Below, piece by piece: positions 53,081-62,393 of a stretch of 64,000 nucleotides of DNA. Position numbers and translations under genes: made by a program. Origin of the DNA: Cherax quadricarinatus (Eukaryota > Arthropoda > Malacostraca > Decapoda > Parastacidae); contig NW_027195519.1 in NCBI RefSeq assembly GCF_038502225.1, forward strand, positions 108,896 to 172,895, read 5' to 3'. Below the pieces are notes generated by a model that had not been told where the DNA came from, did not search any database, and was given only the letters and a program-made list of their open reading frames with translations. Each line of letters opens with the position of its first letter. Position 1 is the first letter of the stretch.

Positions 53081-54514
53081 ATGGCGCCAGGTGTTCGCAG
53101 GAGAGTGAATACTGTGGGCATTGAACTTATTAGTGGGGCTTTAACACCTACGTCAGTCGATGTGTTATTGCCCAAAATTATACGAGAGACATATGGCATC
53201 AGAGACGAGGATTTATATGGAGTGGCACTGAACGGTGTATATAGAATTTTCGTGAAAGTGCTAACTGCTCAAGTATACGAGGCTTTGGTTGATCGTTACC
53301 AAGATGTCAGCATTACTGTAACACCGGCAGTGAGGGTCAAGTTGATTGATGTATCACGACATTATTCGTGGGTTAAGCTCCGCAACGTGCCTTTTGAGGC
53401 TGATGAGGTAGATATTCGAAATGTTTTCGAACGTTATGGAACTGTACATCTGGCCCAACCTGGCAAATGGGTAAAAGGTGCTTACACAGGATTTCCTGAG
53501 GGTTCTTTTAATCTCAAGATGACGCTTAGGCATCCTATACCCTCGTATGTATATCTCGAAGAGTTTAGAACCCAGGTAATGGTAGCGTATGCGGGGCAGA
53601 GGCGTACGTGCCGACTGTGTGGCGAATTTGACCATATGGCGGCAGACTGTGGCAAGCGGAGTATGGCTCCTGGGCCGGCAAGGGGCGGAGCCCCTGCGCA
53701 TGAGCACCCGATGCCTAAGGAAGAACGGGGGCAAGGAGGAGGGCGTGGTCGCATGTGGAGTGAAGAGGTAGTGGCTCCTCCAGTGGAATCGGAAGAAGTG
53801 GTGATCCATGAATCACCTGGCCCATCAACAGTGGCTCCTGGGCCGGCAAGGGGCGGAGCACCTGCGCATGAGCACCCAATGCCTAAAGAAGAACGGGTGC
53901 AAGGAGGAGGGCGTGGTCGCATGTGGAGTGAAGTGGTGGTGGCTCCTCCTGGGGAATCGGAAGAAGTGGTGATCCATGAATCACCTGGCCCATCAACAGT
54001 ACAGTTGTCAAGTGAGGAGGTACAGGAGGGCGCAGCAGTGAAGGCTATTGAGGAGGAGTTGGAGACGGTGATACAGGCTATGTTACAGTCTACGGAGGTG
54101 GAGAGTTACAGCGAACAAGACCCTGGGATCAGGGTAGAAGGTGTGTGTGGGGAAGGGGAGGATCAGGTGGCACCTGTGGTGGACAGTGCGAGTGCCATGG
54201 AGGGGCATGGAGGCGGATTAAGGGTGGTAGAGGTGGAAGTCCATTGTGCTGGCTCCCAGGACTCAGATATGGAAACTGAGGGAGCTACAAGGAAAAGGGC
54301 AGCAGCGTCAGATTCGGACGATGTTCTGACACCGGCGCAAAGGCCGGGGAAAAAGACATGGGGTTCTGGTACCCAGAGTGACTCTGCGAGAGGGCCACAA
54401 CAGAAGGGGGGGGGGATGGTTGGGAAGGAGGGGGGAAACTGTGGCAAAGGCACAGTCCAGGGGAACAGTCTGAAAGGGAAGAATCTTGACATGAGGCGGG
54501 GAAGGAAACCTTAA
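53081..54514 (+). CDS. Tx1-like LINE ORF1 (nucleic-acid-binding protein, 477 aa)
   Basis: Residues ~1-100 may hold an RRM-like fold (WVKLRNVPFEADEVDIRNVF). A CCHC knuckle follows at ~186-199 (CRLCGEFDHMAADC). Residues ~200-308 are a 56-residue tandem duplication (MAPGPARGGAPAHEHPMPKE ... ESPGPSTV), from a 168-bp duplication at 53665-54000. The C-terminus is acidic, then basic. The start ATG follows ACGAC. The stop TAA (54512-54514) is followed without frame change by endonuclease coding sequence. ORF1 proteins of this kind bind the element RNA. Confidence 0.85.
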   Translation: MAPGVRRRVNTVGIELISGALTPTSVDVLLPKIIRETYGIRDEDLYGVALNGVYRIFVKVLTAQVYEALVDRYQDVSITVTPAVRVKLIDVSRHYSWVKLRNVPFEADEVDIRNVFERYGTVHLAQPGKWVKGAYTGFPEGSFNLKMTLRHPIPSYVYLEEFRTQVMVAYAGQRRTCRLCGEFDHMAADCGKRSMAPGPARGGAPAHEHPMPKEERGQGGGRGRMWSEEVVAPPVESEEVVIHESPGPSTVAPGPARGGAPAHEHPMPKEERVQGGGRGRMWSEVVVAPPGESEEVVIHESPGPSTVQLSSEEVQEGAAVKAIEEELETVIQAMLQSTEVESYSEQDPGIRVEGVCGEGEDQVAPVVDSASAMEGHGGGLRVVEVEVHCAGSQDSDMETEGATRKRAAASDSDDVLTPAQRPGKKTWGSGTQSDSARGPQQKGGGMVGKEGGNCGKGTVQGNSLKGKNLDMRRGRKP

Positions 54515-57500
54515 GCTGGCCTCAGGTGTGTAACAATAAATATTAATGGTCTGTGTGATGGTGTTAAACGGGAGTGCTTCAGGATGTTTTTGAATAGGTA
54601 TAAGGTTGACGTAGCTTTTGTGCAGGAGCACAATTTTAAGCTTGGTCGTGAATTAGTGGTCCCTGGGTATCAGGCTTATGTGTTGCCGTCTGAGCGTTTA
54701 AAAGGAGGAGTGGGTGTGTTGATCAGGGAGGCGGGCCCGTTTGTATTGCATAGGAAAGAGGGGGGGGGGAGGGGGGAGAGTATTACGTGTGGAAGGATGG
54801 TGGATGGGAGAGAGAGTGGCGTTTGTGTGTGTGTATGCCCCAGCAGAAAGTGACGTGAAAGTGAAGATGGATTTTGTGCGGGAGGAGCTCGTGTATTACC
54901 TACGCACGTTACCGTCTGTCGCGATTGTGGGGGGGGATTGGAATTGTGTAATTAAGAAGACAGACGTGGAACCCAGAGGAGCGGGATATTTTTCCTCAGT
55001 CTTGGGGGGCCTGCTTAGAGATCTTCAGTTACGTGATGCTTTCGGGGGAGGTCTGTGGGAGGTGGAACATACGTTTATAAGAAGGGGATATGCGGCTCGT
55101 TTGGACAGGTTATATTTATCTCGGAGGGTTTTGGTAGAGTCTTTTAAAACTATAGAGATGGTGTCTTCCGATCATAGGGCGGTATTAGTGGAGGTGGGAT
55201 GGGATGCTTTGGCTCGTAGGCAGGGAAGTTATTGGAAACTGAACACGATGGTTTTGGGGGATAGGGAGGGAGTGGAAGCGTTTGCAATATTTTGGGAACA
55301 GCTCTGTGCCGACAGAAGAACTGAGGAAGACGTGGTAGGATGGTGGGATAGTGTGGCTAAGTTACGAATACGTCATTTTTATGTGAGGGAGGGCAAACGC
55401 ATTAATCAATTGCGGTATGGTTTGTCAAATTACTTAGAATCTAGATTACGGAATTGTTACGAGGGGGGGGCGGTGGCCGGGGTGTACCCGGTGGAGGATA
55501 TACACATGTTGAAGGACAGAATACGGGATTTGCAAGAAGAACGTTTTGCAGCTGTACGGGTACAGGCGGGGTTAGACGAAGTACTCTGGGGCGACAAGCC
55601 ATCAGCTTGTGTGCTGCGAGGACAGAAGGTACGACAGCGAACGACTACAATACCAGGTTTGCAAGTCATATCTTCTGTGGGGGGTTTTAGAGAGGGTCAG
55701 GTATTAAGGGACACCAAGGGGATGAGTGCATATGCAGATAGATGGTTTGAGGAATACGGGAAAAGTAGTGGGGTGGATGGTGAGGTTCTTGGGAAGGTAT
55801 GTGAGTATGTGCCGTGCAAACTGGGGAGGAGTGATCGGGAGGCACTGGGTGGGGTCATTGAGGAGGGGGAAATATGGAGAGCCCTTATGGACATGAGGAA
55901 GGGTAAGGCACCCGGGATCGATGGTTTACCTAGCGAATTTTATGTACAGCACTGGGGTCTGCTTAGGGGTTTCCTAGTAAGGTTAATGAATGCCATGAAA
56001 GACGGAGGTAAGATGGGAGAATCTCAGGCAACGGCGGTGGTGGTGTTGGTCCCAAAGGGTAAACAGCAGAGTACCCTTCGGGATTATCGAGCCATTTCAT
56101 TGCTTTGTGCTGATTATAAATTATTTGCGAAAATTCTTGGGAATCGGCTTAAATGTGTTGTGGGGAGGGTCGTGTTTGAGTCTCAGTTTGGTTTACCTGG
56201 TAGGTCAATGAGCGTGGGCCACGGGATTATCAAGGGGTTCCTGGAGGACATGGAAAGGGAAAGAGGAGCGTTGGTGGCGTTGGATTGGCAAGGGGCTTAT
56301 GATAGGGTGGAAAGAAAGGCTTTGAGGGATATTCTCCTACGACAGGGGTTTGGCGAAGAAATAGTGGGGTGGGTGGATACGCTGTACTCAAATGCGAAGG
56401 TAAGGGTGCAAATCAATGGGTGTGTGGGGGGGGGTGTCAACATGGAGCGGGGTCTTCGGCAGGGATGTCCTTTATCACAAATATTGTTTGCATGTGTTCA
56501 GGATCCCTTTTATAGGATGGTGGAGGATCGTCTAAGGCCGGGGGGGAGGGATGGTGAGCTGAAGCCGTGGCCTGGTTTGGTGGGCTATGTTGATGATACC
56601 ACTATTTTGGCAAGTGAGGAGACACGGTTAGGACTTTTGGGGGAAGTTGTACACACTTTTGGGAGAGCTACTGGGATGAAGGTAAATCTGGAAAAGTCAA
56701 TGATCATGGGGCTGGGAGAGTGGACAGAGAGATTAGAGTGGGGATGTGATGTTGTGCAGCGGAGGACCGGGAGTCTGAAAATCTGCGGTGTCATGTATGA
56801 GGCTGACCTGAGTGCTGCAAGGGTTAGCAATTCGAATAGGATGGTGGAACAGGTGCAGCGACGGTTGGGAATGCTGCGACCTCACCATTTAACCCTTAGG
56901 CAGCGTGTAATTGTCATCAATGTATTACTATATAGTAAAGTCTGGTTTGTTTCGGCTGTGATGCCGTTAACAGGAACGGCGATCACGAGTATTCTTAGAA
57001 TGGTGTTCAAATTTTTGTGGGGTTCAGGGTGCAACTGGTTGCGAAGGGAGGTAGTGACATTGCCGGTATGTAGGGGAGGGTTGGGTTTGTTGGACTTGAG
57101 AAAGCGCGTGAAATGTGTGTTTATTAAGAGGGAAGTGATGAGTGCAGGTGGATGGAGGGAGGGTCAGCTAGATAAGGTACATGCTCACCTGAGGAAATGG
57201 TATGGAGGGGCGGAAATGAAGGAATGCGAGACAGTGTTACGCGCCTTAATGTTAGCCAGGGAACCAGGAAAAGTAAAGGTGGGAACGTTGTGTAAATTGT
57301 TAGAGAGACATGTAGTGGCGCCGGTTGAAGGGATCTACCCCATGTATGCATGGGATGTAATATGGCGAAGGTTTAGTAAATTAAGGATACGACCTAGGGC
57401 GCGTGAGGTTATGTACCGTTTCCTGCATGGGATTTTGCCAACGGGAGCGATGCTCCGAGACAGGAGGGTTATTGAGGGTGGGGGGTGTGGCAGATGCAGT

Positions 57501-57863
57501 GGGGAAGAGACTGCGTATCATGTCGTCTATTTTTGTGAAGGTTTGGAGTGCATCAGGGTATGGATGCGTAAGGTAGTGGTGAGGGTGGGGGGCCAAGGTG
57601 TGGCGGTATTGCGAGCGTTGAGTCTTGATATGAGTGGTGTGGAGGAGAGTGTGGTAAGAGGTTTAGCATATGTCATCGTGGACTACATATATGTTTTATG
57701 GGGTATGAGGGGGAAGGTGGGTGGGGATGTGCTGAGAAGGACTTTGGCGGCGACGTTTTATCGAACTTTGTGTCGCAACAGAGACATTTTTGGGAAAAGG
57801 TGGGAAGAGTATTTTTCTGAAGGTTATAGAGGACTAACAATAGGGATTTTATTGGCGTTATAA
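54515..57863 (+). CDS. Tx1-like LINE ORF2 (endonuclease + reverse transcriptase), one frameshift
   Basis: The endonuclease starts at once after the ORF1 stop, reading LRCVTININGLCDG and VDVAFVQEHNF. The frame changes in the G-runs at 54763-54778. The rest is open to 57863: FVCVYAPAE, VGGDWNCVI and VSSDHRAVLVEV (endonuclease), then the RT with GKAPGIDGLPSEFY, LVPKGKQQS, DYRAISLLCADYKL, VALDWQGAYDRVERKAL, GLRQGCPLSQILF and GYVDDTTIL (catalytic, 56583-56609). The C-terminal finger is CGRCSGEETAYHVVYFCEG (about 57490-57543). Only one indel separates this from a complete ORF2. No ATG lies before the endonuclease start until 54584. Confidence 0.85.
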
Positions 57864-58803
57864 GGGGCTTTAACTGCCGGGGTGAGTGGGTTGGTAAAAG
57901 GGGGGGGGGGTTCAGGGGATTTCAACGGGCTCACCTCCTTGGGAATGCAGTGATGTGGTTGGGTGTGATTGGAGGTACTAGTGTGTGACCAGATGAGAGG
58001 TTGTGCAAGATAAGTTTTGCTTAGTTCCCTTGATGGGGAAGGTGTAAGGAGCAGATTAAATATATAACATGTATTAATGTATAACCTATAAATTATATAA
58101 CATGTATATTTCTTTGGTAGCGTATTATGTTCCACTTACACTGGTATTGCAATTGAATTTGAATTTTCTTGAGAGGGTTTTCCTTTCACTATTTCCTTGA
58201 AGCACTGAGTTATTTTTGTTTTATTGTAACGTGGGCCAGCATCAGTTTTGGTAGTAATTACCTATTATTATTGTTCTTATTTAAGGTATTGTAATTTTGG
58301 TAGTCCTGTACCATTCATGGTTGTAAATAATGCTTCCTCAAGTGACATGTGTCATAATAATCCTAAATTGAGGATAATTAATGTCATGATTATTCAGGTT
58401 GGTGATAGGGTTAGTTTTCAATGTGTGTGTGTGGGGGGGGGGGATGATGGGTCACCTGTGTTGCAGCACAGGTTTCTTAATAAGGCATATTGTAGGTCTG
58501 GTGTATTTGTTGAGGGTGGTATTATGGGTGATTGTCATTAAGCTTGGAGCATTATTGTGTTGAGGTTGTAATTTTAGGAGTTTTATTAATAGCCATTTTG
58601 TGGCCTTTGTTATTATAACTTTATTCCTTCTTAAATTGTGATATGTTATAAAAACTTGTATATAGTAGACTGGCAGATGTTGCCTGGATTGTTTTGTGTT
58701 TATATATTGATTTACTGATGTTGTCCTTGATCATTTTTTTGTATATGTACCTATTAATATCTGTACATGAAGTTTTTAAATAAAATATAAAAAAAAAAAA
58801 AAC
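57864..58803 (+). other. 3' untranslated region of the Tx1-like LINE
   Basis: AT-rich, non-coding sequence contains G-runs at 57900 and 58432 and ends GAAGTTTTTAAATAAAATAT plus poly(A). The same terminal phrase marks two minus-strand tails at 58960 and 59382. Confidence 0.75.
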
Positions 58804-58956
58804 GGGCGCGTGAGGTGATGTTTCGTTTCCTGCATGGGATCCTTCCGTGTGGCGAGATATTACGAAACAGACAGGTTGTAGAGGGTGGGGGGTGTGGTAT
58901 CTGTGGAGGGGATGAGACAGCGTTCCATGTTGTTTACTTTTGTGAAGGGCTAGAGG
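58804..58956 (+). pseudogene. Fragment of a second Tx1-like LINE (C-terminal finger region)
   Basis: GGGCGCGTGAGGTGATGTTTC, CCTGCATGGGAT, GAGGGTGGGGGGTGTGG and TTTTGTGAAGG match 57398-57548 of the full copy with divergence. It encodes the same CGICGGDETAFHVVYFCEG finger. It begins directly after the poly(A) of the full copy and ends at a T-run. Confidence 0.85.
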
Positions 58957-59381
58957 AGGTTTTTTTTTTTTATATTTTATTTAAAAGAACAGTATACATA
59001 TGAAATACATACAATGAGAACATACATCAACGATTAAACAGTCAGGTTTATAAAGGATAAACACAAACAAAACTTCAACATCAAAAGAGTTTTAGACCAA
59101 AACCCTGGACTAACTTAACCACTCACCGCCTATATACAACTCAAAAACCCCAAAATTAAAACTTAACAAAACACTGCAATGTCTAAAGCTAGTTATCCAT
59201 TTCATTACTGGAAATTCAAAAAATAACATAAGTGATAACATAAGTGATAACAAACAAATATATGGAAAACCCTGACAAGGAACAGGATACAACTGATTCA
59301 CATACAACTGTATTATACATCATCGTATAATAATCAAGTTTATTTATTTTTTATTATTATATTTAATCCTCCATACAGACA
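58957..59381 (-). repeat. Minus-strand LINE 3' end
   Basis: T-run then ATATTTTATTTAAAAGAAC, the complement of the Tx1-like LINE terminus. The following 380 bp of AT-rich DNA would be its 3' untranslated region. No ORF2 sequence is recognised in it. Confidence 0.65.
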
Positions 59382-59585
59382 TTTTTTTTTTTTTTTTTTT
59401 ATATTTTATTTAAAAACTTCAAGTTACAATAGAACAATAGAACAGGTACATAAAATCATAATTACTCCACGAGTAATATAAAACTTTTTAGTATACAATC
59501 CAAGAGTTAGGTACATATTTATGACAAGGAATCAATTGTAAGCTCCTAACTACCACGTACAATCATTATTAACACCCATATGTGT
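59382..59585 (-). repeat. Second minus-strand LINE 3' end
   Basis: A T-run of about 18 followed by ATATTTTATTTAAAAACTTC is the complement of the 58768-58803 terminus, here with the same GAAGTTTTTAAAT phrase. This is another 5'-truncated member of the family. Confidence 0.7.
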
Positions 59586-60414
59586 ATGGGCCATAAGGTC
59601 GAATGTGGAATTACTTCGACTTACCCCCCCTGTCGAGATACTGTTCCCCTTCACACCCCTCTTCAAGGGGGGCTCCTTGGCGTGGTGAAGAGGCTCTTGG
59701 TCTGAGGAATTAGCCCTGTCGGTCTTCTTCCTCAGACCGAACCTAATTACCCCCCATTCTCCCCTCCCCTATCCCATCCTCCCCTCCCCTATCCCATCCT
59801 CCCCATCCTCCCCTTTTTCCATTCCTCCTCCTCCTCCTCACCCCTCCCTTTTGCCCTTCCTCTTTTTAGCCTTCGTGATTTCTCCCACAGGCGCGCTAGT
59901 TCCTAGGTAGGGGAAAGGACACCGGGGTCCATCCCATTCCGTTGAGGTTTCTTGGCGGTGGCGTAGTTTGCCGTGGAATCTGGATTGCCTAGGGATGTCC
60001 CGATCCCTCTCCGGTATCCCGGAGTGGCTTTGTGTGTCTTTTGGGCGACGGGTGTATCTCTGGAAGCCACCTTTCGGATTCCGGGGGTGGTGGCTGAAGG
60101 AGGTATGCTTTGTGGCGGATATCCGGCCGCCCTCTCTTTTGTCCACCGAGGTAGCTCGGCAGATGTGAGGTTGCTATCCCAGATTGCTGGTTTACTGGCA
60201 TGAAGGGTAGGGTATGGCACGGGTTCCATGCTGCATCTGCGCTACTAGCGGTGTCGAGTCCTCTTGGGCGCGGAGGGGGATTTCCGGCCCTTTCATTCCT
60301 CCTGGGAACTATTCCTCCCCGCTCCCCCCTTTTTTTATTCTTTTTTTTATTTTTATTTTCTTTTCTTCTTTCTTTTTTTTTCTTAAAAACAAAAAGCAAA
60401 GGAGTAACCTAACC

Positions 60415-62349
60415 ATGGCAGCCCTAGTCCATGAAACCACTACCCCCGGGCCCCTTCTTGATACCGCACCCCATTCTGACCCTGCCTTGTGTTTAGACCA
60501 CTCTTCGGACACTCCTGATGCCCCTGTACCTCTTGCTGGTGCTGTTTCCTCACCCGCTTCAGGTACCGGAGCTTCGACTGACTCCTTCGATTTGTCTGAA
60601 CTCCGCTCTCCTTTGACTATGCTTCCGGCTTCTCCCTCTACGGTACGGCAATTTTCGAATCGCCCACCCATTTCCTGCCGGACCAACTCCGGTCCTACTC
60701 CTAAACGCCAACGTCAATCTCCTGATGATGCTCCGTCGTTACCTTCCCATTCTACTCGGAAACGACCGACACGTCAAGCACTCCCTCTCCACGCTCAGTT
60801 TCGGACCACACAATGGACTAAATTCTTTACTTTAAGACCAACTTCTTCTTCTGCCTACCTTTCTGACCATAGTATTGCCAAAGCGCTCCTGCGTCATGTT
60901 GGCAGAGATATTTCATTTCACGCTCTCAAGAGCGGTACACGCATCGTCACTGTCCAGAATGCTACCCAAGCTCATGATCTTTCTCTCCTTTCGAATATCG
61001 ATACTACTCCTATCACTATTGAAAAACATCTTTCTCTCAATTCTTGTAGTGGTACTGTCATTCTGCCCCATACCATAGTCCAACAGAATTTCCAGTCATG
61101 TGGCAATGACATTTTTGAACAGCTGGAACTCCAGGATCTCCCAATCCTCAAAGTAGACACTTATGTCCTTCCTGCCCGGGGGCGGAGACGTTACCCTTGC
61201 AATGTGGCTCGTTTAACTTTTGACAGCCGAGAACTCCCGTCCTCTGTATATGTCGCGGGACATCGGTTACAAGTTCGAAAGGTGATACCTACACCGCAAC
61301 AATGTAGAAATTGCTGGCGTTTTGGTCACCCAGCGAAATATTGCAGATCTATGGCCGAATGCCCAGTCTGTGGTGCCGACAACCATTCTAATACATCTTG
61401 CAGTCAACCTCCATCTTGCCTTAATTGTAATGAAGCTCACCCTTCGTACTCCCGCCGTTGCCAGGTCTACTTAAATGAACGTGAAATCCGTTGCCTCAAA
61501 GAGGCAGAAGGTCTCCCTTATGCTATGGCAGTTACTCATCTCCGCCTCCAAGGGAGACTACCCCGTGTTTCTTATTCTCGTGTTTCCAAACGTCCCCCCA
61601 CTTCTGGGGTCCCATCTTCTGCAGCCTCCTCTGTTGTTACCCCTCCCATAGCCACTACGGCATCTAATCCTTTTGCTGTCCTTGGCTCTGACGTCCCGAC
61701 TACAACTCAGTCTGTTCTCACATCTTCGCGTCCTTCCTCACAAGCCCCAGTATCGACAAGACCTCGTACGACACCTAATACCAATCGCCCCTCTACTCAG
61801 AAGTCCAAAAAATCCACATTGCTCAAATCTTCTTTGCCCCTTCCTTCCCTTCTTCCACCTCCACACGTTACCTTTCCAGTCTCTGTACCTAGTTCTTCCC
61901 CTCTCTCTGGCTCTATTACAAGTGTGGAGATTCACCCTCCTCCTCGTACTATGCCTTCCACCCCCGTCCCCTCCCAAGTTTCTCCCTCTTCTGTCACCTC
62001 CCAGGTTTCTACCTCTTCTGTCCCCCCCCACACTTCATCTCCAGTCCCTTACACTTTTCCCTCCCCCTCTACTTTGGTACAGTCCATTACTGTCCCAATC
62101 TTTACTCACCCTCCTCCTCCTATCTCCAATATGGTTTCCCATACATCTTTGAATTCAGAAACACTTGAAGCCATTTCAGAATATATTGCAGAGACTAAAC
62201 CTTCAATGGACACTGATTCACTTCCTGTTCCTTCTCTTCCCTCTCCTCCATCTTCACAACCCCATTCTTCGCAACGCTCCGTTCCTTCGCTACTTGAACA
62301 TCTTCCAATGCCACCACACGTTGACTTTTCTAACCCCTCTAGTCCGTAG
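60415..62349 (+). CDS. Jockey-like LINE ORF1 (Gag-like, 644 aa)
   Basis: The start is the ATG in AACCATGG at 60415; upstream in-frame codons belong to a T-rich stretch. Residues ~1-130 are low-complexity Pro/Ser/Thr. Residues ~180-290 are a conserved fold with RRM-like spacing. Three knuckles follow at ~298-350: CRNCWRFGHPAKYC, CPVCGADNHSNTSC and CLNCNEAHPSYSRRC. The C-terminal 250 residues are Ser/Pro/Thr-rich. Such proteins bind element RNA. The frame is undamaged. The segment 60451-60481 is the presumed source of the 31-bp array. Confidence 0.9.
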   Translation: MAALVHETTTPGPLLDTAPHSDPALCLDHSSDTPDAPVPLAGAVSSPASGTGASTDSFDLSELRSPLTMLPASPSTVRQFSNRPPISCRTNSGPTPKRQRQSPDDAPSLPSHSTRKRPTRQALPLHAQFRTTQWTKFFTLRPTSSSAYLSDHSIAKALLRHVGRDISFHALKSGTRIVTVQNATQAHDLSLLSNIDTTPITIEKHLSLNSCSGTVILPHTIVQQNFQSCGNDIFEQLELQDLPILKVDTYVLPARGRRRYPCNVARLTFDSRELPSSVYVAGHRLQVRKVIPTPQQCRNCWRFGHPAKYCRSMAECPVCGADNHSNTSCSQPPSCLNCNEAHPSYSRRCQVYLNEREIRCLKEAEGLPYAMAVTHLRLQGRLPRVSYSRVSKRPPTSGVPSSAASSVVTPPIATTASNPFAVLGSDVPTTTQSVLTSSRPSSQAPVSTRPRTTPNTNRPSTQKSKKSTLLKSSLPLPSLLPPPHVTFPVSVPSSSPLSGSITSVEIHPPPRTMPSTPVPSQVSPSSVTSQVSTSSVPPHTSSPVPYTFPSPSTLVQSITVPIFTHPPPPISNMVSHTSLNSETLEAISEYIAETKPSMDTDSLPVPSLPSPPSSQPHSSQRSVPSLLEHLPMPPHVDFSNPSSP

Positions 62350-62393
62350 GTGCCTTTACCTACAGATTCCTGATATTTTCTTCATCGCCAATC

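Larger units (their letters stand above)
52915..58803 (+). mobile_element. Tx1/L1-like LINE, full length with poly(A)
   Basis: It has a ~166-bp 5' region, ORF1 (53081-54514), ORF2 (54515-57863, one frameshift), a ~920-bp AT-rich 3' region with AATAAAATATA near 58774, and a poly(A) tail to 58803. The RT arrangement, C-terminal CCHC and long ORF2 recall Tx1/L1-group LINEs. The clade assignment is by eye. The 5' end abuts a truncated gypsy LTR, and the 3' end abuts a fragment of the same LINE family. Confidence 0.8.

Noticed and set aside
53354..53922. Minus-strand frames of ~150 codons opposite LINE ORF1
   Set aside because: Shadows of ORF1 codon composition; the plus strand has the zinc knuckle and a continuous gene.
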